64,000 bases of DNA, from contig NC_089994.1 of assembly GCF_036417845.1 (NCBI RefSeq), forward strand, positions 17,192,001-17,256,000, in the 5' to 3' direction. Source of the DNA: Apteryx mantelli (Eukaryota; Chordata; Aves; Apterygiformes; Apterygidae). The position numbers were made by a program, and so were the translations under genes. Positions 53,101 to 64,000 of this stretch are shown here, piece by piece; position 1 is the first letter of the stretch, and each line of letters starts with the position of its first letter. The notes beneath the pieces were generated by a model. The model was given only the letters and a program-made list of their open reading frames with translations, was not told where the DNA came from and made no database searches.

Positions 53101-55414
53101 CATCCCTATGGCTCTACCTTTATGCTGAACCTGAGATTTGACCCTGTTTCTGCTGAGGGTAAAGAGCAAAGAAACCGGAGGGAAAGGAGCTGCAATATAA
53201 CACAGTCAGGACCGCCGAGACTGAGTGACAACCTGATCCCTGGAGAAGTTGTAGTTATTATCCCACGGAGCTGTCGATCACGGGAAACCGGCACAAAAAG
53301 CACATCTAGCTTCCCGGGGCACCAGCAGGACCCATGGGGGAGGAAGGGCTGGGTGGGCTCGGGTGCCTTCGCAGCTTTGCTCTGCCCTCGGTCGTGATTT
53401 TCTTATCTAATGCCACGTTCTGCTTTCTTCTGGGAAAATCATTTCCAATTAAATGCATCCTCAGAGCCCGTCTGGCCGTGAATTAGCCTGAAACTCGATG
53501 GCTGCCTTGTTAGCTCATCGAAGTCTCCGGGATAACTGGGAGGCGCAGTCTCAAGAGCGATGAGCTGTTCGGGGATTTTACGCGTCTCCTTGAACTAACG
53601 GTCTCGCTGCAGCCGTGCGAATGGGGACGCGAGCACCCTTTGCTCGCCTTCGCTGGCTCCCTGTTCCCCCCCAGCCTGGCGCCAAATAAGCGACACCAGG
53701 GCTACAACGCGCGGCCGCCACGATGCTCTGCACCTGCAGCCGCCAGCGCTGCGGCACCCGTCTGCCCTCTGGGGATCCCAAATCCGCGCCCGAGCGAACC
53801 AGCCCTCTCGGCAACCCCTGGAAGGCACTGGTCGTGCTCTCCATCCTATGGGGAAGGGATCATGACTCAGCCCTGCCTGGAAAGGGGAGAAGCAGGCGCG
53901 AATCCCAAATTAGCCCCCTGTACTGGCTCTGGGAATAGGCACCTCTCGCTGCTCCATCCCCGGGGTCTAGCGGCCGTGGGGAGCAGGCGACACAAGTCGT
54001 TTGCTGCTCTTGGCCATGGTGGATGGAGCCTTGCGGGTATCCGGATGCTGCTCCGAGCTTGCTTATTCCCGGGGGGAGGCCAACTGGCAGCGACGTGATG
54101 ATTGCTGGCTCTCCATGGGAAAAACTGGCAGGGATGGAAACCGGCTGGGAACCACGGGGAGCTGGCAAAGGGGCCAGGAGCAGGGCAAGGGAGCGGTGGC
54201 CTCGGGGCTGCCTGTGGACAGCTGCGCCCCGGTGAAGCAGGACCCCGGCTGCTGCTCTCGGGTCTGAGCGAAAGCCTCCATGCCCAAGGTTATTGGGATG
54301 GATTTGGACCTTGCCGAGGAAAGGGGGAGTGGGTGAAATGAGGGTTTCCCCTGCGGTGGATGCACGACCAGAGAGACATCAGAGCACCTGTCTCAGGGCT
54401 ATTTTTGGGGACATATAACCCCCTTAGGTCAAGGTGGTGTGGGCTCCTAGGGCTCCTGTGGGGGCAGTGGTGGGTGGTGGAAGAAGATGGTGCGCGGGCA
54501 CCCCAGCGGTGGGGCTGGATCCCGCGTGAGGCTGGATCCCACGGCGCCGCCGCGGCAACCAGGCCAGGGACACTCGCCACCCGGGACAGGCTCAGGTGAG
54601 CGCAGGACCGGCCGTGCCGAGGTCTCCTTCCTCCCTCCTTCCCATCCTCGGCAGTGCCCCCGCGTGCAGCCCCGGGCGCCGTCGCATCGCCGGAGCGGAC
54701 CCGCAGGGCCCTTCCTCCCCGGATGCGGACCCCGCAGCCTCCCGTCCGGCGCGCTCCCAGCACTAACGTGGCACGGGATGGGTTTGAGCCCGCGAGGGGC
54801 TGTGCTTGCCACGGGACTGGCAGCCGGGCACGCGGTGGCCGCTCTCCGGTTGGGCGCGAGGTGCATGGTAGGGCTGCGGGAGTCAGCCCTCGGGATCTCC
54901 CTGGCTGCGGCAGGACGGGGACCGATGCCAGCTCCCTGCTGGAGAGAGCAGGTCTCCGTCGCACGGGCTGATGGCCCCATGCTGGGTGCTCCCCGGGGCT
55001 TTGCCCGCTGGTGGCGCCACGCTCCGGGAGTGCCGGGCCTTGCTAGAATTTCTATGGAAACCCAGGTACTAAACGGGTTGGAATAGCTCAAACCATCTGT
55101 TCTTCCCCTGCTTATAAACTCGATAAGAGGAACATGTTTCGCGATGACATCACTACAAATGCTCTCCTTTTATTCATCATGCAGCCATCTGTGATTATTT
55201 CCTCATGTGCCAAACGTATGAGCGGGTGTTTAGGGCCGGGCAGGGAGATGCGGCCACAGCCCTGAGCTGGCCCATGAGATCTGTTGATCCAACCACATCA
55301 TCTCCTTAACCAGATTTCATTTTTCCCCCTCAAAACCAGGCCTGGCCCTGCAGAGGCTCTCTTGTTCCCGACTCTTGGCGTTTGCAGAGCAAACAGCTGG
55401 ATTAGCCGGAAAAA
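50151..55414. other. Intergenic region upstream of CCDC63
   Basis: No recognised gene. AT-rich islets at about 50.28-50.48 kb and 55.08-55.21 kb look like possible regulatory elements. A second CpG-rich segment covers about 53.6-55.05 kb. An unrecognised 226-codon minus-strand ORF spans 51532-52212. Confidence 0.45.
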
Positions 55415-63225
<7,811 letters not shown>

Positions 63226-63241
63226 AAGCCGGCGGTGCTGA

Positions 63242-63247
63242 ATTAAA
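63242..63247 (+). terminator. CCDC63: CCDC63 polyadenylation signal (ATTAAA)
   Basis: ATTAAA begins 17 nt after the TGA, giving a very short 3' UTR. Confidence 0.65.
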
Positions 63248-63269
63248 CAGGCCCCTTCCTTAGCTCCCG

Positions 63270-64000
63270 CTCTGCTTCTGCGCCCGGGCAGTGCCCCTCC
63301 TGCCGTGGCCGTTGCGGCTTCCCGTTCCCTTCCCCTCTGGAAGGAGCCCAAAGCCTTTTGCACACTTCAGCAGCTCCCCAGATGATGTAGCGGCATCACT
63401 TCACCCACGGCTGACAGCAGCCGCGGCCGGGGGTGGAGAACAGCTGCTCTCCCGCAGCCACGCGGCCCACGGCTCCCTGGCAGTCCGCGAGCACTGAGCG
63501 GCACCGCGGGCCAGGAAGGAGGGGGTTGTTGTGCTGATGAGAGCTGGGGTTTGGCTGTGTCTCTGCCCCTTGCAAAACTGCGGGAAAGCCAGGCCCTGCG
63601 GGCTTGGCCGTGACTGTGTTCTTTGGCAGTTGATGCTGGAGGTGGCCCTGATTCTGTTTTACCCTTGTCAGGCTGTTACTGTCTCTCATTTCTGAATGCT
63701 GAGGCCAGAGCTGGTGTAAATCAGCACTGGTTTTGCTTAGCTCACTTAATGTACACTGTGCACCCAAAAAGCACTTGGAGGCAGTTGGAGGTGGGCTGTA
63801 GAAAGCCCTGAGGGCTGTGCACCCCTGCCCCACGGTCAGCTCTCCCCACTGGACAACGCAACGTGTGTTCATCATGAGGGAGCTTCTGCAACTGGGCCCT
63901 TGGTTTGCAGGGCTGCTAGGATGGAGATGGGGACCATGGTGGGGGGCTCAAGGCCCCCGTCCTGCTTCATGCCTGCTCCTAGGGGCCTGGGGAGGACATG
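63270..64000. other. Intergenic sequence downstream of CCDC63
   Basis: GC-rich DNA in which I see no gene or clear repeat. From mammalian gene order MYL2 would lie further right, but no MYL2 exon is visible. Confidence 0.5.

Noticed and set aside
53640-55091. ORFs up to 224 codons on both strands upstream of CCDC63
   Set aside because: Composition and overlap on both strands match GC-rich non-coding DNA, and none splices into the CCDC63 frame.

Overview
This is vertebrate nuclear DNA, most likely from a bird. The evidence is multi-exon genes with GT-AG introns, CpG-island promoters, few repeats, and one interspersed repeat with the 3' end of a CR1 LINE, the main LINE of birds and other sauropsids. 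The gene order TCTN1 (+), HVCN1 (-), PPP1CC (-), CCDC63 (+) is the known order on human 12q24.11. The species cannot be fixed from the sequence, and other sauropsids are possible.

Layout. 1-2256 holds no exon I can recognise. 2257-7462 carries the last eight coding exons of TCTN1, whose N-terminal half lies off the left edge; one of its introns is an AT-AC U12-type intron. TCTN1 and HVCN1 converge tail to tail around 7.9-8.8 kb. HVCN1 has five coding exons (12696 down to 9082) that give an intact 244-residue voltage-gated proton channel. A CpG-rich block follows to about 15.06 kb. 15.1-20.0 kb is intergenic. PPP1CC has seven coding exons from 38742 down to 21187 and encodes an intact 323-residue PP1 gamma catalytic subunit of the gamma-1 type; its first intron is about 10.9 kb and its promoter CpG island spans about 38.35-39.56 kb. 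39.6-55.4 kb is a GC-rich gene desert with CpG-dense islands, several long but unrecognised ORFs and AT-rich islets that may be regulatory. CCDC63 occupies 55415-63225 and its polyadenylation signal follows the stop almost directly; its last exon does not join in frame to the one before. The final 0.75 kb is empty; MYL2 would be expected beyond the right edge.

The genes are neighbours by ancestry and do not form a pathway. TCTN1 acts at the ciliary transition zone, CCDC63 is a coiled-coil protein of the outer-dynein-arm docking family, HVCN1 is a plasma-membrane proton channel and PPP1CC is a Ser/Thr phosphatase. Exon boundaries were read by hand from splice signals, reading-phase continuity and remembered family sequence. 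No undescribed system is evident. The most notable items are the AT-AC intron, the CCDC63 3' end, a 31-bp repeat carrying CCAAT boxes, a CR1 end 20 bp from a PPP1CC splice donor, and the CpG-rich desert.
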